From assembly GCF_016862575.1 (NCBI RefSeq), contig NZ_BONF01000047.1, positions 36,637-100,636 on the forward strand: a DNA stretch of 64,000 nt. The letters are read 5' to 3'. The position numbers and the translations under genes are program-made. This DNA is from Catellatospora bangladeshensis. Lineage in GTDB: Bacteria; Actinomycetota; Actinomycetes; Mycobacteriales; Micromonosporaceae. How positions within the stretch are numbered: position 1 is the stretch's first letter; every line of letters begins with the position of its first letter. Under the pieces are notes generated by a model. The model was not told where the DNA came from. It ran no database searches and saw nothing but the letters and a program-made list of their open reading frames with translations. Shown piece after piece: positions 48,937-57,084 of the stretch.

Positions 48937-51855
48937 GTGTTCACCAGCGAGCAGATCTACCACCGCGTGCGCTGGGACCCCCGGTTCGACCCCGAGCGGT
49001 TCGTGCTCGGCGTACAGCAGCGCGGCGCGGCGCCCAAGCGGGTCCCGCTGCCCGCGTTCACGCCCGGCGGCGACATCCCCTGGCACCGCATCCTGTTCGT
49101 CGAGGCCGACGGCGAGGTGGTCTGGGACCGGGCGGCCGGCATCGACCGCCTCGACACCAGCGCGGCGGGCCGCGTCCGCGAGCAGCGGCTGCTCCCGGCG
49201 CCGTTCTTCACACCGCGTACGCCGCACGCCTGGGACCCGTCCCGCGGCTGGGCGCCCGCGGCGTCCCCGCAGCCCGGCCCCGGGCCGTCCCGGCTGCGCG
49301 TGGTCACCTGGAACACGCTTTGGGACCGCTACGACCGCGACCGCATCGACACCGCGCGCCGCCGCCCCCTGCTGGTCGCCGCCCTGGAGGCGGCCGACGC
49401 CGACGTCATCGCACTTCAGGAGGCCGAGCCCGGCCTGCTCGACCTGCTGCTGCGCCAACCGTGGGTCCGCGAGCGCTACACCCTGGCCGGGGACCCGGCC
49501 GACCCCGCCGATCTCGACGGCGGCGGCCTGCTGCTGCTCAGCCGCCTGCCGGTGCGCGAGGCGGGCTGGCACCGGCTCGGCCCGCACAAGGCCGCCGCCG
49601 CCGTCACGGTCGACACCGCGGCCGGGCCGCTGGTCGTCGCGGCGACCCACCTCAGCAGCGACCGCTCCGGCGAGGCCGTCCAGCGGCGGCAGGCGGAGCT
49701 GACCGCGCTGGCCGAGGGCCTGTCCGGGATCGGCGCGGACCTGGTGCTCGCCGGCGACTTCAACGACGGCGGCCCCGCCCCGACCGCGATGCTGGGCCTG
49801 GCCGACGCCTGGTCACAGGTGCACGGCCCGGCCGACGACACGCCCACCTTCGACCCGGGCGTCAACCCGCTGGCGGCGATCTCGTCGCTGTCCGGCCAGG
49901 CCCGGCGGCTGGACCGGGTGCTGCTGCGCGGCAGGCTCCGGCCCGATACGGCGGTGCTGCTCGGGGACCGGCCCGAGCCGGACGGGCTGTTCCCGTCCGA
50001 CCACTTCGGGCTGGCCGTGGAGCTGTCCTGCGGGGGCGGCATGGACGTGCTCGACGTGGCGGCGACCGCGCGCACCGCGCTGGCGTGGCTGCCGCCGCAG
50101 CGGCTGTGGCCCGCCCTGCAGGAGCTGCGCCGGGCGCACGACCCGTCGTTCCACCGCTGGCCGCCGCACGTGAACGTGCTGTTCGGCTTCGTGCCCGAGG
50201 CGGGCTTCGAGGACGCCGCGCCGCTGCTGTCGGCGGTCGCCGCCGAGGTCGCCCCGTTCGCGGTACGCCTGGACGGGGTGCACACGTTCGGCCACCGTGA
50301 CGACGCGACCGTCTGGCTGGACCCGGCCGCCGCCGGGGAGGAGCCGTGGTCCCGGCTGTGGAGCCGGCTGATCGAGCGGTTCCCGCGCTGCCGGGGCCGG
50401 GCCGAGGGCTTCACCCCGCACCTGACCCTGGGCCGCGCCAAGGACCCGCAGCGCGTAGCCGAACTCTGCGCCGCCCGGCTGAGCGCATCATCCGCTCAGG
50501 TGGGGGAGCTGGCACTGCTGTCGCGCCGGGGTGACGAGCCGATGCGTGTACGGGCGGTGCTGACCCTCGGCACCGGGCAGCTGCGCTGGCTGCCCGACGA
50601 CCCTGCCGGCGAGGCGAGCGGCAGCGTCCATACCGGCGCGGGGGGCAACCCAGAAGTTGCCGGCGCATCTCCTGGGTTGCGGCCGCCCCGCCATGGCACA
50701 CGGATCGGTGAGCGAGCGGCGTCGAGCGACCGCGCCGCCGGTACAGCCGTTGCGGTCGTCGATGCGCTGAGGTCAGCGCTGGGCGGCGGTGCGGTGCACG
50801 TGACCGGGTCCCGGCGGATGGGCTGCGAGCTGCCCGGCGCGGATCTGGATCTGGTGGCGGTGCTGCCCGGCACGGTCAGTGCGGCCGAGGTCGCCACAAG
50901 GGTCGCGGGAGCGCTGCCGGCCGTGGCGGGACTGCGTGAGGTCACAGGGGCACGAGTGCCGGGACTGCGGTTCACGGTCGGGGAGCTGGACGTCGATCTG
51001 GTGGTGGTGAGCAGCAGCGGAATCGCTCCGGCCGAGGCTGTGGCGCGGCGCGAGGAGCTGGGCGAGGCCGCGGCGGTCGCGCTGAGCGCGGTCAGCGACG
51101 CCGACGCGGTACTGAACATGCTCGGCGACCGCGACGGCACCCAGTCTGCGTTCGTGCTGCTGGCGCGGCAGGTCAAGGCGTGGGCGCGGGCGCGCGGGCT
51201 GGACGCGGCGCCGTTCGGCGGACTGCCGGGTCTGGCCTGGTCTGTGCTGGCGGCGCGGACCGTGGCCGGGCTGCGCGATCCGCTCCCCGAGCCGATGGAA
51301 CTGCTGCGCCGCTTCTTCGAGGACTGGGCGGGCTGGGACCGGCGGCAGCCGGTGACGCTGTCCGGCGACGTGCCGGGCGGGTGGCCCGAGGGCACGGTGC
51401 TGACGCCGAGCGCCCCGGTGCGCTCGTGCAGCGCCCAGCTCGGGCAGGGCGGCCTGGACCTGCTCGAACAGGAGCTGTACCAGGCGTGGGAGGTGCTGGA
51501 CGCGGCTTCGCGTACGGGCGCCGACCCGTGGCCACAGCTGCTCGCCGCGCCGCCGCTGCACCGCCGCCACGGCGCATGGGCGGTGGTCACCGTGCGCGGC
51601 GACGAGGAGCTGCACGGCCGGGTGCGCGGCCGGATGCGGGCGCTGCTGACCGCCCTGGAGGAGCTGGGCGTGACCGATGCGCATGCCTGGCCCCGGCCGT
51701 TCACCACCGGACCGGTGACCCGGTACGCGGTGGGCCTGGGCCGTACCCCGCCGGACGCGGCCACGCTGGCGGCGGCGGCCGCACGCTGGTCCGCCGGCCT
51801 GCCCGGGGTCGGCGTCGAGCGGGCCGACAACGGCGCGGTGCCGACGCTGCGCTGA
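48937..51855 (+). CDS. multidomain RNA-repair protein: MJ1316, EEP nuclease, 2H phosphoesterase, poly(A)-polymerase-like domains
   Basis: A 972-residue cytosolic fusion. Residues 1-80 are an MJ1316 (former DUF504) RNA-end-recognition domain (QIYHRVRWDPRFDPERFVLG, PGGDIPWHRI, VVWDRAAGIDRLD). Residues about 110-365 are an endonuclease/exonuclease/phosphatase domain (RVVTWNTLWDR, ALQEAEPG, LVLAGDFNDGG, PSDHFGLAVEL). Residues about 375-560 are a 2H phosphoesterase with His411 (HVNVLFGF) and His495 (HLTLGRA). The C-terminal 370 residues are a nucleotidyltransferase with GS at 624-625 and acidic residues Asp636, Asp638 and Asp687, followed by a PAP-like helical domain. Together they could trim, heal and re-tail broken RNA ends. 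GTG start. Confidence 0.92.
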   Translation: MFTSEQIYHRVRWDPRFDPERFVLGVQQRGAAPKRVPLPAFTPGGDIPWHRILFVEADGEVVWDRAAGIDRLDTSAAGRVREQRLLPAPFFTPRTPHAWDPSRGWAPAASPQPGPGPSRLRVVTWNTLWDRYDRDRIDTARRRPLLVAALEAADADVIALQEAEPGLLDLLLRQPWVRERYTLAGDPADPADLDGGGLLLLSRLPVREAGWHRLGPHKAAAAVTVDTAAGPLVVAATHLSSDRSGEAVQRRQAELTALAEGLSGIGADLVLAGDFNDGGPAPTAMLGLADAWSQVHGPADDTPTFDPGVNPLAAISSLSGQARRLDRVLLRGRLRPDTAVLLGDRPEPDGLFPSDHFGLAVELSCGGGMDVLDVAATARTALAWLPPQRLWPALQELRRAHDPSFHRWPPHVNVLFGFVPEAGFEDAAPLLSAVAAEVAPFAVRLDGVHTFGHRDDATVWLDPAAAGEEPWSRLWSRLIERFPRCRGRAEGFTPHLTLGRAKDPQRVAELCAARLSASSAQVGELALLSRRGDEPMRVRAVLTLGTGQLRWLPDDPAGEASGSVHTGAGGNPEVAGASPGLRPPRHGTRIGERAASSDRAAGTAVAVVDALRSALGGGAVHVTGSRRMGCELPGADLDLVAVLPGTVSAAEVATRVAGALPAVAGLREVTGARVPGLRFTVGELDVDLVVVSSSGIAPAEAVARREELGEAAAVALSAVSDADAVLNMLGDRDGTQSAFVLLARQVKAWARARGLDAAPFGGLPGLAWSVLAARTVAGLRDPLPEPMELLRRFFEDWAGWDRRQPVTLSGDVPGGWPEGTVLTPSAPVRSCSAQLGQGGLDLLEQELYQAWEVLDAASRTGADPWPQLLAAPPLHRRHGAWAVVTVRGDEELHGRVRGRMRALLTALEELGVTDAHAWPRPFTTGPVTRYAVGLGRTPPDAATLAAAAARWSAGLPGVGVERADNGAVPTLR

Positions 51856-51861
51856 TCCGCC

Positions 51862-52716
51862 TCACTCGTGCACGACCACCACCGGGCAGCCCGCATGGTG
51901 GACCAGGGCGTGGCTGACCGAGCCGAGCATCAGGCTCGCGAACCCGCCCCGGCCCCGGCAGCCGACGACGACCGTCTCCGCCCCGGCCGACGCCTCGACC
52001 AGGGCTCGCGCGGCCGTCTGCTTCAGCACGAGCTTGCGTACGTCGACCTCCGGGTAGCGCGACAGCCAGGGCGCGAGCGCGTCGTTGAGCACCATCCGGG
52101 CCCGGACCTCCAGCGCGTCCTGCGCGTCGAGCCCGGCGGTGGCCTCGCTGAGCGAGCCGACCCAGGTGTGCAGCACGGTCAGCCCGATGCCGTGCAGGCT
52201 CGCCAGCTCGAACGCGACCCGGGCGGCGGCCGCCGAGCGCGGTGAGCCGTCGACGCCCAGCACGATGCGCCTGCCCTCGTCCGGATCCGGGGCGGTACGC
52301 GGCCGGATCACCGCGACCGGGCAGGTGGCGTGCATGGCGGTCTGCAGGCTGGTGGAGCCGAGCAGCAGGTCGTGGAAGCCGCCGTGGCCGCGGCTGCCGA
52401 CGGCGAGCAGGGCGGCCTCCTTCGCCTCGCGGATGAGCCCGTGCGCCGCGTCGTCGCAGACGATGGCCGTGGTCGCGGGGACCTGCCGCGCCGCGGCCAG
52501 CTCCCGGGCGCCGGCCAGCAGGTCGTCGCCGAACGTGGTCACCTCGTCGGTGAGGTAGCCGTACGCGCCGCGCGGGCCGGGGGAGTCGACCACGTAGACG
52601 AGCCGCAGCGGCGCGCGGCGCAGCCTGGCTTCCTCGATCGCCCAGTCCAGGGCGAGATCGGAACAGGGTGAGCCGTCGACGCCGACGACGATCGGGGCGG
52701 GCAGCGTGGTGTTCAT
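51862..52716 (-). CDS. tandem-domain universal stress protein
   Basis: A 284-residue protein made of two UspA domains, about residues 8-140 and 150-284. Each begins VVGVDGSP or VLGVDGSP and ends with the ATP-binding G-x2-G-x9-G-S/T pattern (GSRGHGGFHDLLLGSTS and GCRGRGGFASLMLGSVS), so both halves probably bind ATP. Such proteins help actinomycetes survive starvation and hypoxia. The start follows GGAGGTGA. A 24-base motif shared with one other gene of this window lies 111 bases upstream of its start. It is convergent with the RNA-repair gene, six bases apart. Confidence 0.95.
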   Translation of the reverse strand: MNTTLPAPIVVGVDGSPCSDLALDWAIEEARLRRAPLRLVYVVDSPGPRGAYGYLTDEVTTFGDDLLAGARELAAARQVPATTAIVCDDAAHGLIREAKEAALLAVGSRGHGGFHDLLLGSTSLQTAMHATCPVAVIRPRTAPDPDEGRRIVLGVDGSPRSAAAARVAFELASLHGIGLTVLHTWVGSLSEATAGLDAQDALEVRARMVLNDALAPWLSRYPEVDVRKLVLKQTAARALVEASAGAETVVVGCRGRGGFASLMLGSVSHALVHHAGCPVVVVHE

Positions 52717-52826
52717 GGGGTCACCTCCGGCGGTGTCAGGCCGTGTCATGCCGATCCGCGGCGGGTCCCGCCAGCTCCAGCCTATACGTCCGCGCAGGTC
52801 GCGGCATGTTCGGCCGCACCCGTACG

Positions 52827-52850
52827 GGATCTCATGAATCTAAATGGATG
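52827..52850 (-). promoter_or_regulatory. shared 24-base upstream motif, copy 1
   Basis: Read leftward the motif is CATCCATTTAGAT then T/G-C-A/G-TGAGATCC. It matches the copy at 55010-55033 at 22 of 24 positions. The core ATCCATTTAGAT is an ATC/GAT dyad with a six-base centre. It lies upstream of the universal stress protein gene, on that gene's strand orientation. Confidence 0.55.
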
Positions 52851-52888
52851 ACGTACATCCTGGAGGGTCGGGGCAGGATGGCGCAAGG

Positions 52889-53776
52889 TCATGAAAGTGA
52901 ACAATGTAGCGGTTTGCGGAAGCGCGGCAGCCGCTGCTCGATCCGGTAACCGGACCGCTCGTAGAGGGCGACCGTGTGGTGCGGGTTCTCCGCGACGGTC
53001 CGGATCACCGCGGTCCGCGCGCCGTGCTCGCGCATCGTGGTGAGGCTGCGGGCCAGCAGCGCCGAGGCCAGACCCCGCCCCCGGTACGCCGCCCGCACCG
53101 CGACCCACGGCGAGTCGACGCTGCCGTCGTCCTGGCGCTCGTTGACGATCAGCCCGGCCACCTCGTCACCGTCCCAGGCGACCACCCACAGCCCGGTGTC
53201 GCGCGCGTCGGCCAGGTATTCGTCGTAGCCGACGGGGACGAACCCGTGCCGGTCGCCCGCGAAGCACTCCTCGATCGCGGCGTGGATCGCCGGGTGGTGC
53301 TCGGCCCGCACCGGCCGCAGCCGCAACCCGTCCGGCAGCGGCGGGATCGGCACGGCGTCCACCGGGCGGCTCAGCCGCACCACGGTGAAGGCGACCTGGT
53401 ATCCGTGGTCGCGCAGCAGCTCCTGGGCATCGGTGTGGCCCTCGTCGGCGTTGCCGCCCAGCACCGCCTGGGGCACCGCGGCACCGAGCGCGGCGGCGCC
53501 CGTCTCCTGGCGGCGCAGCATCGCGGTGGCGTGGCCCCGGCCGCGATGGGCGGGATGCACGCAGCCGGTCACCAGGAACATCTCGGTGCCGTCCGACTCG
53601 GACCACCGGTCGAGCCGGCTGTAGCCGACGACCTGACCGCCCTCGACGGCGACCAGCCCGGACGTGCCCAGATCGGCCGGGCCGGGCAGGGACACGTCGC
53701 CGTCCACGGTGCGGGCCGCGTGCCACACCCGGTCGAGCGCATCATCGTCGCTTCTCGCGTACGCCCGCAGTTCCAT
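52889..53776 (-). CDS. tandem-GNAT acetyltransferase
   Basis: A 295-residue protein with two GNAT domains, about residues 1-140 and 150-295. CoA-binding loops are HPAHRGRGHATAML in the first and RAAYRGRGLASALLARS in the second, and both are intact. The second domain ends NPHHTVALYERSGYRIEQR. The length and tandem layout recall mycothiol synthase MshD and streptothricin-type acetyltransferases, but I cannot identify MshD-specific residues with confidence. It ends 173 bases upstream of the stress-protein start on the same strand. Confidence 0.88.
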   Translation of the reverse strand: MELRAYARSDDDALDRVWHAARTVDGDVSLPGPADLGTSGLVAVEGGQVVGYSRLDRWSESDGTEMFLVTGCVHPAHRGRGHATAMLRRQETGAAALGAAVPQAVLGGNADEGHTDAQELLRDHGYQVAFTVVRLSRPVDAVPIPPLPDGLRLRPVRAEHHPAIHAAIEECFAGDRHGFVPVGYDEYLADARDTGLWVVAWDGDEVAGLIVNERQDDGSVDSPWVAVRAAYRGRGLASALLARSLTTMREHGARTAVIRTVAENPHHTVALYERSGYRIEQRLPRFRKPLHCSLS

Positions 53777-53858
53777 GCCCTCGCACGCTACCGCCGCCGC
53801 TGCCCCGGCCCCCGCACATTTCTCCCCGCGCAGCCCACACCGGTGCGCCGACGTGGTA

Positions 53859-53890
53859 CGGCCCGCCCGCCGAGGTGGGCGGGCGGGCCG
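53859..53890. terminator. hairpin after the exported-protein gene
   Basis: A perfect 13-bp GC-only inverted repeat (CGGCCCGCCCGCC and its complement) with a six-base loop follows the stop codon of the leftward-reading exported-protein gene by five bases. It should end that transcript before the tandem-GNAT gene. Confidence 0.75.
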
Positions 53891-53895
53891 CCCGG

Positions 53896-54972
53896 TCACA
53901 GTTCGGCGACCCAGTACGGGCCGACCTCCAGCCAGCCGTTCCCGGCGGCGCCGTTGAGGCGGCCGCTGCTGCCGGTGGACAGGGTGTACCACGAGTCCAC
54001 ATAGTCGGGGTCGTCCGTCCACCAGGACGTCGGGATCGCCGACAGGATCGGGTCGACCAGCGGGATGTACACCCCCAGGTCGAAGATCGTCAGTAGCGCC
54101 GTGGCGATGGCCGAGGCGAGCTGCTGGTAGTTGGTGTCGCCGTCGTCCTCCATCATCACGACGTCGGCGAGGTTGTACTTGTAGGCCGAGAAGTGGACGA
54201 GCAGCTGGTTGGGGTAGTACGTGGTGCCGTCGTGGTCGAGGTAGGGCATCTGCACGATGTCGACCTTGGCCTTGCCGTCGAGGCCGAACCCGCCGACGAT
54301 GCTGTAGATCTCGGCCGCGCCCTTGATCCAGGGCTCCTCGTCGTCGGACAGGCGCACCGCGTTGACCTTGGTGGCCCAGTAGCCTCCGGCGCGGGTGGCG
54401 GTGCCGGTGACGCCCTTGCGGGCGAGTTCCCGGCGCACCACGTCCAGGCCCGCGGGCATGGCTTTGGCGACGTCCACCTCGATGACGATCACGGGCTGCG
54501 CGGGGGCCCGCCGGGCGTCGAGCAGGACCCGCCGGCCGTCGGGGGCGTACGCGACGACCGCCGCGTCCTCGTCGTCATCCGGTGCGGCCGCCACCAGCGG
54601 GGTCGCGCCGGAGGCGAGCGCCGCGCGCATCCCGTCGGCGGCCAGCCGGGCGCGGACCAGCGAGCCGGTGGACTCGGGCAGGCCCTTGGCGGTGCGTACG
54701 GCACGGTCGGCCGCCTGGGCGCGGCCGGTGAGGGCGGCGCCGGCCCGCAGCGTGGACAGGTCGACCGGTCCGGTCAGCAGCGCGGCGCCGAGCCGGTCGC
54801 GGACGGCGTGATCGGACAGCGAGCCGGCCACCTGCCGGGCGAGCGTGTCCAGGGCGGACGCCACGCCGGAAGCCGGGGCGGCGGGGGCCGGCGCGGCCGT
54901 GGCGGGTATCGCGGGCAGCGTGACGGCGACGGCCGTGCACAGGGGCAGGAGAAGGCGGCGCAGAGCGCGCAT
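53896..54972 (-). CDS. exported protein, DUF3103-like
   Basis: A 358-residue protein with a Sec signal peptide (MRALRRLLLPLCTAVAVTLP, cleavage near ATAAPAP). The mature part has an Ala-rich helical N-terminus and a C-terminal domain with EIYSIVGGFGLDGKAKVDIV, MPYLDHDGTTYYPNQLLVHF and YVDSWYTLSTG, which I tentatively link to DUF3103, a family of unknown function. Aspartate-rich loops (MMEDDGDTN, DDPDYVD) might bind calcium. The ATG follows GGGGAG at seven bases. The shared 24-base motif lies 38 bases upstream, close enough to be part of the promoter. Confidence 0.78.
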   Translation of the reverse strand: MRALRRLLLPLCTAVAVTLPAIPATAAPAPAAPASGVASALDTLARQVAGSLSDHAVRDRLGAALLTGPVDLSTLRAGAALTGRAQAADRAVRTAKGLPESTGSLVRARLAADGMRAALASGATPLVAAAPDDDEDAAVVAYAPDGRRVLLDARRAPAQPVIVIEVDVAKAMPAGLDVVRRELARKGVTGTATRAGGYWATKVNAVRLSDDEEPWIKGAAEIYSIVGGFGLDGKAKVDIVQMPYLDHDGTTYYPNQLLVHFSAYKYNLADVVMMEDDGDTNYQQLASAIATALLTIFDLGVYIPLVDPILSAIPTSWWTDDPDYVDSWYTLSTGSSGRLNGAAGNGWLEVGPYWVAEL

Positions 54973-55009
54973 GGTGAAACTCCCCATCCGATCCGCCGCT
55001 CGTGGCGAA

Positions 55010-55033
55010 GGATCTCACGCATCTAAATGGATG
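55010..55033 (-). promoter_or_regulatory. shared 24-base upstream motif, copy 2
   Basis: Second copy of the motif at 52827-52850, here upstream of the exported-protein gene. In this copy the dyad extends to CGCATC-taaatg-GATGCG (plus strand), so it is the more symmetrical of the two. A TTTAGAT core might act as a -10 element for leftward transcription. Confidence 0.55.
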
Positions 55034-55079
55034 CGCCTATGGTGAGCCTGTCCGGTTGGCGCTGGCAAGGGTGCAAAGG

Positions 55080-55132
55080 TTAAGAAGGGCACCTTCATCT
55101 ACGCATAGCGTTAAGAAGGTGCCCTTCCTTTT
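55080..55132. repeat. palindromic intergenic repeat, copy 4
   Basis: Arms TTAAGAAGGGCACCTTC and GAAGGTGCCCTTCCTTTT flank an ATCTACGCATAGCG loop. It is in the opposite orientation to copies 2 and 3, which matches its gene: it ends four bases before the stop codon of leftward-reading rtcB. This supports a role tied to 3' ends. Confidence 0.85.
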
Positions 55133-55136
55133 GTGG

Positions 55137-56324
55137 TCAGCCCTTGACGCAGACGATCTGCTTGAGGCGGGCGACGACGGTGACCAGATCGGACTGCTGG
55201 GCCATGACCTCGTCGATGTCCTTGTACGCCGCCGGGATCTCGTCGACCACGCCGCTGTCCTTGCGGCACTCCACGCCCCGGGTCTGCTCGGCCAGGTCCT
55301 TGGCGCTGAACTGCTTGCGGGCCTGGGTCCGGCTCATCCTGCGCCCGGCCCCGTGCGAGGCCGAGTGCAGCGACTCGGCCGAGCCGAGCCCCCGCACGAT
55401 GAACGACGAGGCGCCCATCGAGCCCGGGATGATGCCGAGGTCGCCCCGGCCGGCGCGGATCGCGCCCTTGCGGGTGACCAGCAGCTCCTGCTTGTCGTGG
55501 ACCTCCTCCGCGACGTAGTTGTGGTGGCAGGAGATCTCCGGCTCGAACTCGGCCTTCTTGAACTGCCGCCGCACCACGTCACGCAGCAGCGCCATCATCA
55601 CCGCGCGGTTGCGCCGGGCGTAGTCCTGCGCCCAGAACAGGTCCCGCCGGTAGGCGTCCATCGTGGGCTCGCCGGTGACGAAGACGGCCAGGTCCGGGTC
55701 GGCCAGGTCGGCGTTGTGCGGCAGGTCCTTGGCCTTGGCGATGTGGTACTGCGCCAGGTCGTTGCCGATGCCGCGGGAACCGGAGTGCAGCATCAGCCAG
55801 ACGCGGTCCTCGCCGTCCAGGCACACCTCGATGAAGTGGTTGCCGCCGCCGAGGGTGCCGAGCTGCTGCATGGCCCGGCCCTTGCGGCGCAGCACGTGCT
55901 GGGCCGACAGGTCGTCGAAGTCGGTCCAGAAGCGGTGCCAGCCGCGCAGCCCGGTGTTCAGGTGGTCGACGTCGACCGAGTGCTTGTGCAGGCCGAGGCC
56001 CACCGGCACGGCCTTCTCGATCTCCGCGCGCAGCTTGCCCAGGTCTTCGGGCAGCTGGTGGGCGCGCAGCGACGTCAGCTGGGCGGTCATGCCGCAGCCG
56101 ATGTCGACGCCGACCGCGGCGGGCGCGACCGCGCCGCGCATCGCGATGACCGAGCCCACCGTCGCGCCGATGCCGACGTGCACGTCGGGCATGACCGCGA
56201 CCGAGTGGGTCCACGGCAGGCCGGCGACGTTGCGCAGCTGCTCCATGGCCCGTTCGTCGACGCCCGCGGGATCGGCCCACAGCCGCAGCGGCGCCGTGGT
56301 GCCGGTGATGGTCTGGAATGGCAT
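55137..56324 (-). CDS. rtcB: RNA-splicing ligase RtcB
   Basis: A 395-residue tRNA/RNA ligase that joins 2',3'-cyclic-phosphate (or 3'-phosphate) and 5'-OH ends using GTP and manganese. Metal and guanylate motifs are present: VGVDIGCGM, GTLGGGNHFIE, LMLHSGSRGIGN, EISCHHNYV, IIPGSMGASSF and HGAGRRMSR, which carries the guanylated histidine. Archease, its usual activator, is not seen nearby. The start is the ATG at MPFQTITGTT. It lies 3.3 kb from the multidomain RNA-repair gene but in a separate unit. It is divergent from nothing: the PadR gene upstream reads the same way and ends 65 bases before it. Confidence 0.96.
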   Translation of the reverse strand: MPFQTITGTTAPLRLWADPAGVDERAMEQLRNVAGLPWTHSVAVMPDVHVGIGATVGSVIAMRGAVAPAAVGVDIGCGMTAQLTSLRAHQLPEDLGKLRAEIEKAVPVGLGLHKHSVDVDHLNTGLRGWHRFWTDFDDLSAQHVLRRKGRAMQQLGTLGGGNHFIEVCLDGEDRVWLMLHSGSRGIGNDLAQYHIAKAKDLPHNADLADPDLAVFVTGEPTMDAYRRDLFWAQDYARRNRAVMMALLRDVVRRQFKKAEFEPEISCHHNYVAEEVHDKQELLVTRKGAIRAGRGDLGIIPGSMGASSFIVRGLGSAESLHSASHGAGRRMSRTQARKQFSAKDLAEQTRGVECRKDSGVVDEIPAAYKDIDEVMAQQSDLVTVVARLKQIVCVKG

Positions 56325-56389
56325 GTGGTGTGTCCCCCCGTAGTCGGTGCCGACACAGGAGTGTGCCGAGCCCGGCACCTTTCGACCAC

Positions 56390-57013
56390 TCAATATCCAT
56401 TGTCCCGCGGCGCGGGCGGGTGGGGGTAGGGCACCGGCGCGCCGCCGTCCAGCGACGCGGCGAGCCAGGCTGACCAGCGCTGCACGACGCGCTGCGACTC
56501 CAGGCCCATGAGCAGCACGGCGTAGTTGCCGAACCGGGGGTGCGCCGGGTCGTCCATGCCCTGGGCGCGCATGTCCGCGGCGTCCTGCTCGTACTCGGCC
56601 AGGGTGCGCGCGGCCTGCGCGGCGAGGCCGCCGTACAGCGCCGCCATCGCCGCCGGGTCGCCGCTGTTGGCCGCGTACGCCTTCAGCGTGATCTCGCTGC
56701 GCGGCTGCGCCACGGGCGGCACGACCAGCCAGGCCCGCAGCGCGGCGAGCCCATCGGGCGTCAGCTCGTACGTCTTCTTCGCGCGGGGACCCGGTCCGGC
56801 CTCCTCGGCGGCGCGCACCCACCCGGCGGCCGCGAGCCGGGCCAGCTCCGGGTAGATCTGGCTGTGCTTGGCCGTCCAGAAGTGGCCGATCGGCGCCTTC
56901 ACCCTGCTCGCGAGCTGGTAGCCGGTCGCCGGGCCGCGGGTCAGCAGGGAGAGCAGCGCATAGCCCAGCGTCGAACCGGCCGTTGCCGAATCGTCACCGT
57001 CGCGGGCTCCCAT
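56390..57013 (-). CDS. PadR-family transcriptional regulator
   Basis: A 207-residue regulator. The winged helix at about residues 15-95 has LGYALLSLLTRGPATGYQLA, FWTAKHSQIYPELARLAAAG and the wing KKTYELTPDGLAALR. A C-terminal helical domain of about 100 residues (Vir_C type, with ALYGGLAAQAARTLAEYEQD) provides dimerisation and ligand binding. Two overlapping ATGT-8N-ACAT operators lie just upstream of its start, so it almost certainly represses itself and perhaps the divergent esterase. The ligand is unknown; phenolic compounds are typical for the family. Confidence 0.93.
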   Translation of the reverse strand: MGARDGDDSATAGSTLGYALLSLLTRGPATGYQLASRVKAPIGHFWTAKHSQIYPELARLAAAGWVRAAEEAGPGPRAKKTYELTPDGLAALRAWLVVPPVAQPRSEITLKAYAANSGDPAAMAALYGGLAAQAARTLAEYEQDAADMRAQGMDDPAHPRFGNYAVLLMGLESQRVVQRWSAWLAASLDGGAPVPYPHPPAPRDNGY

Positions 57014-57027
57014 GGCGCCTCCTTGCT

Positions 57028-57057
57028 ATGTAACTTTTGACATGTCAACTCTGACAT
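57028..57057. promoter_or_regulatory. double PadR operator
   Basis: Two exact ATGT-8N-ACAT sites overlap: 57028-57043 and 57042-57057. The first ACAT and second ATGT share the palindrome TTGACATGTCAA. ATGT-8N-ACAT is the consensus for PadR. The site lies between the divergent padR-type and esterase genes, 14 bases from the regulator start. Confidence 0.8.
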
Positions 57058-57084
57058 ATTCGCGACGTGAGACAGGGGTCCGCC

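Noticed and set aside
18633..55132. Interpretation of the GAAGGTGCCCTTC elements as a CRISPR array
   Set aside because: The copies are dispersed over 36 kb with no regularly spaced spacers and no cas genes.
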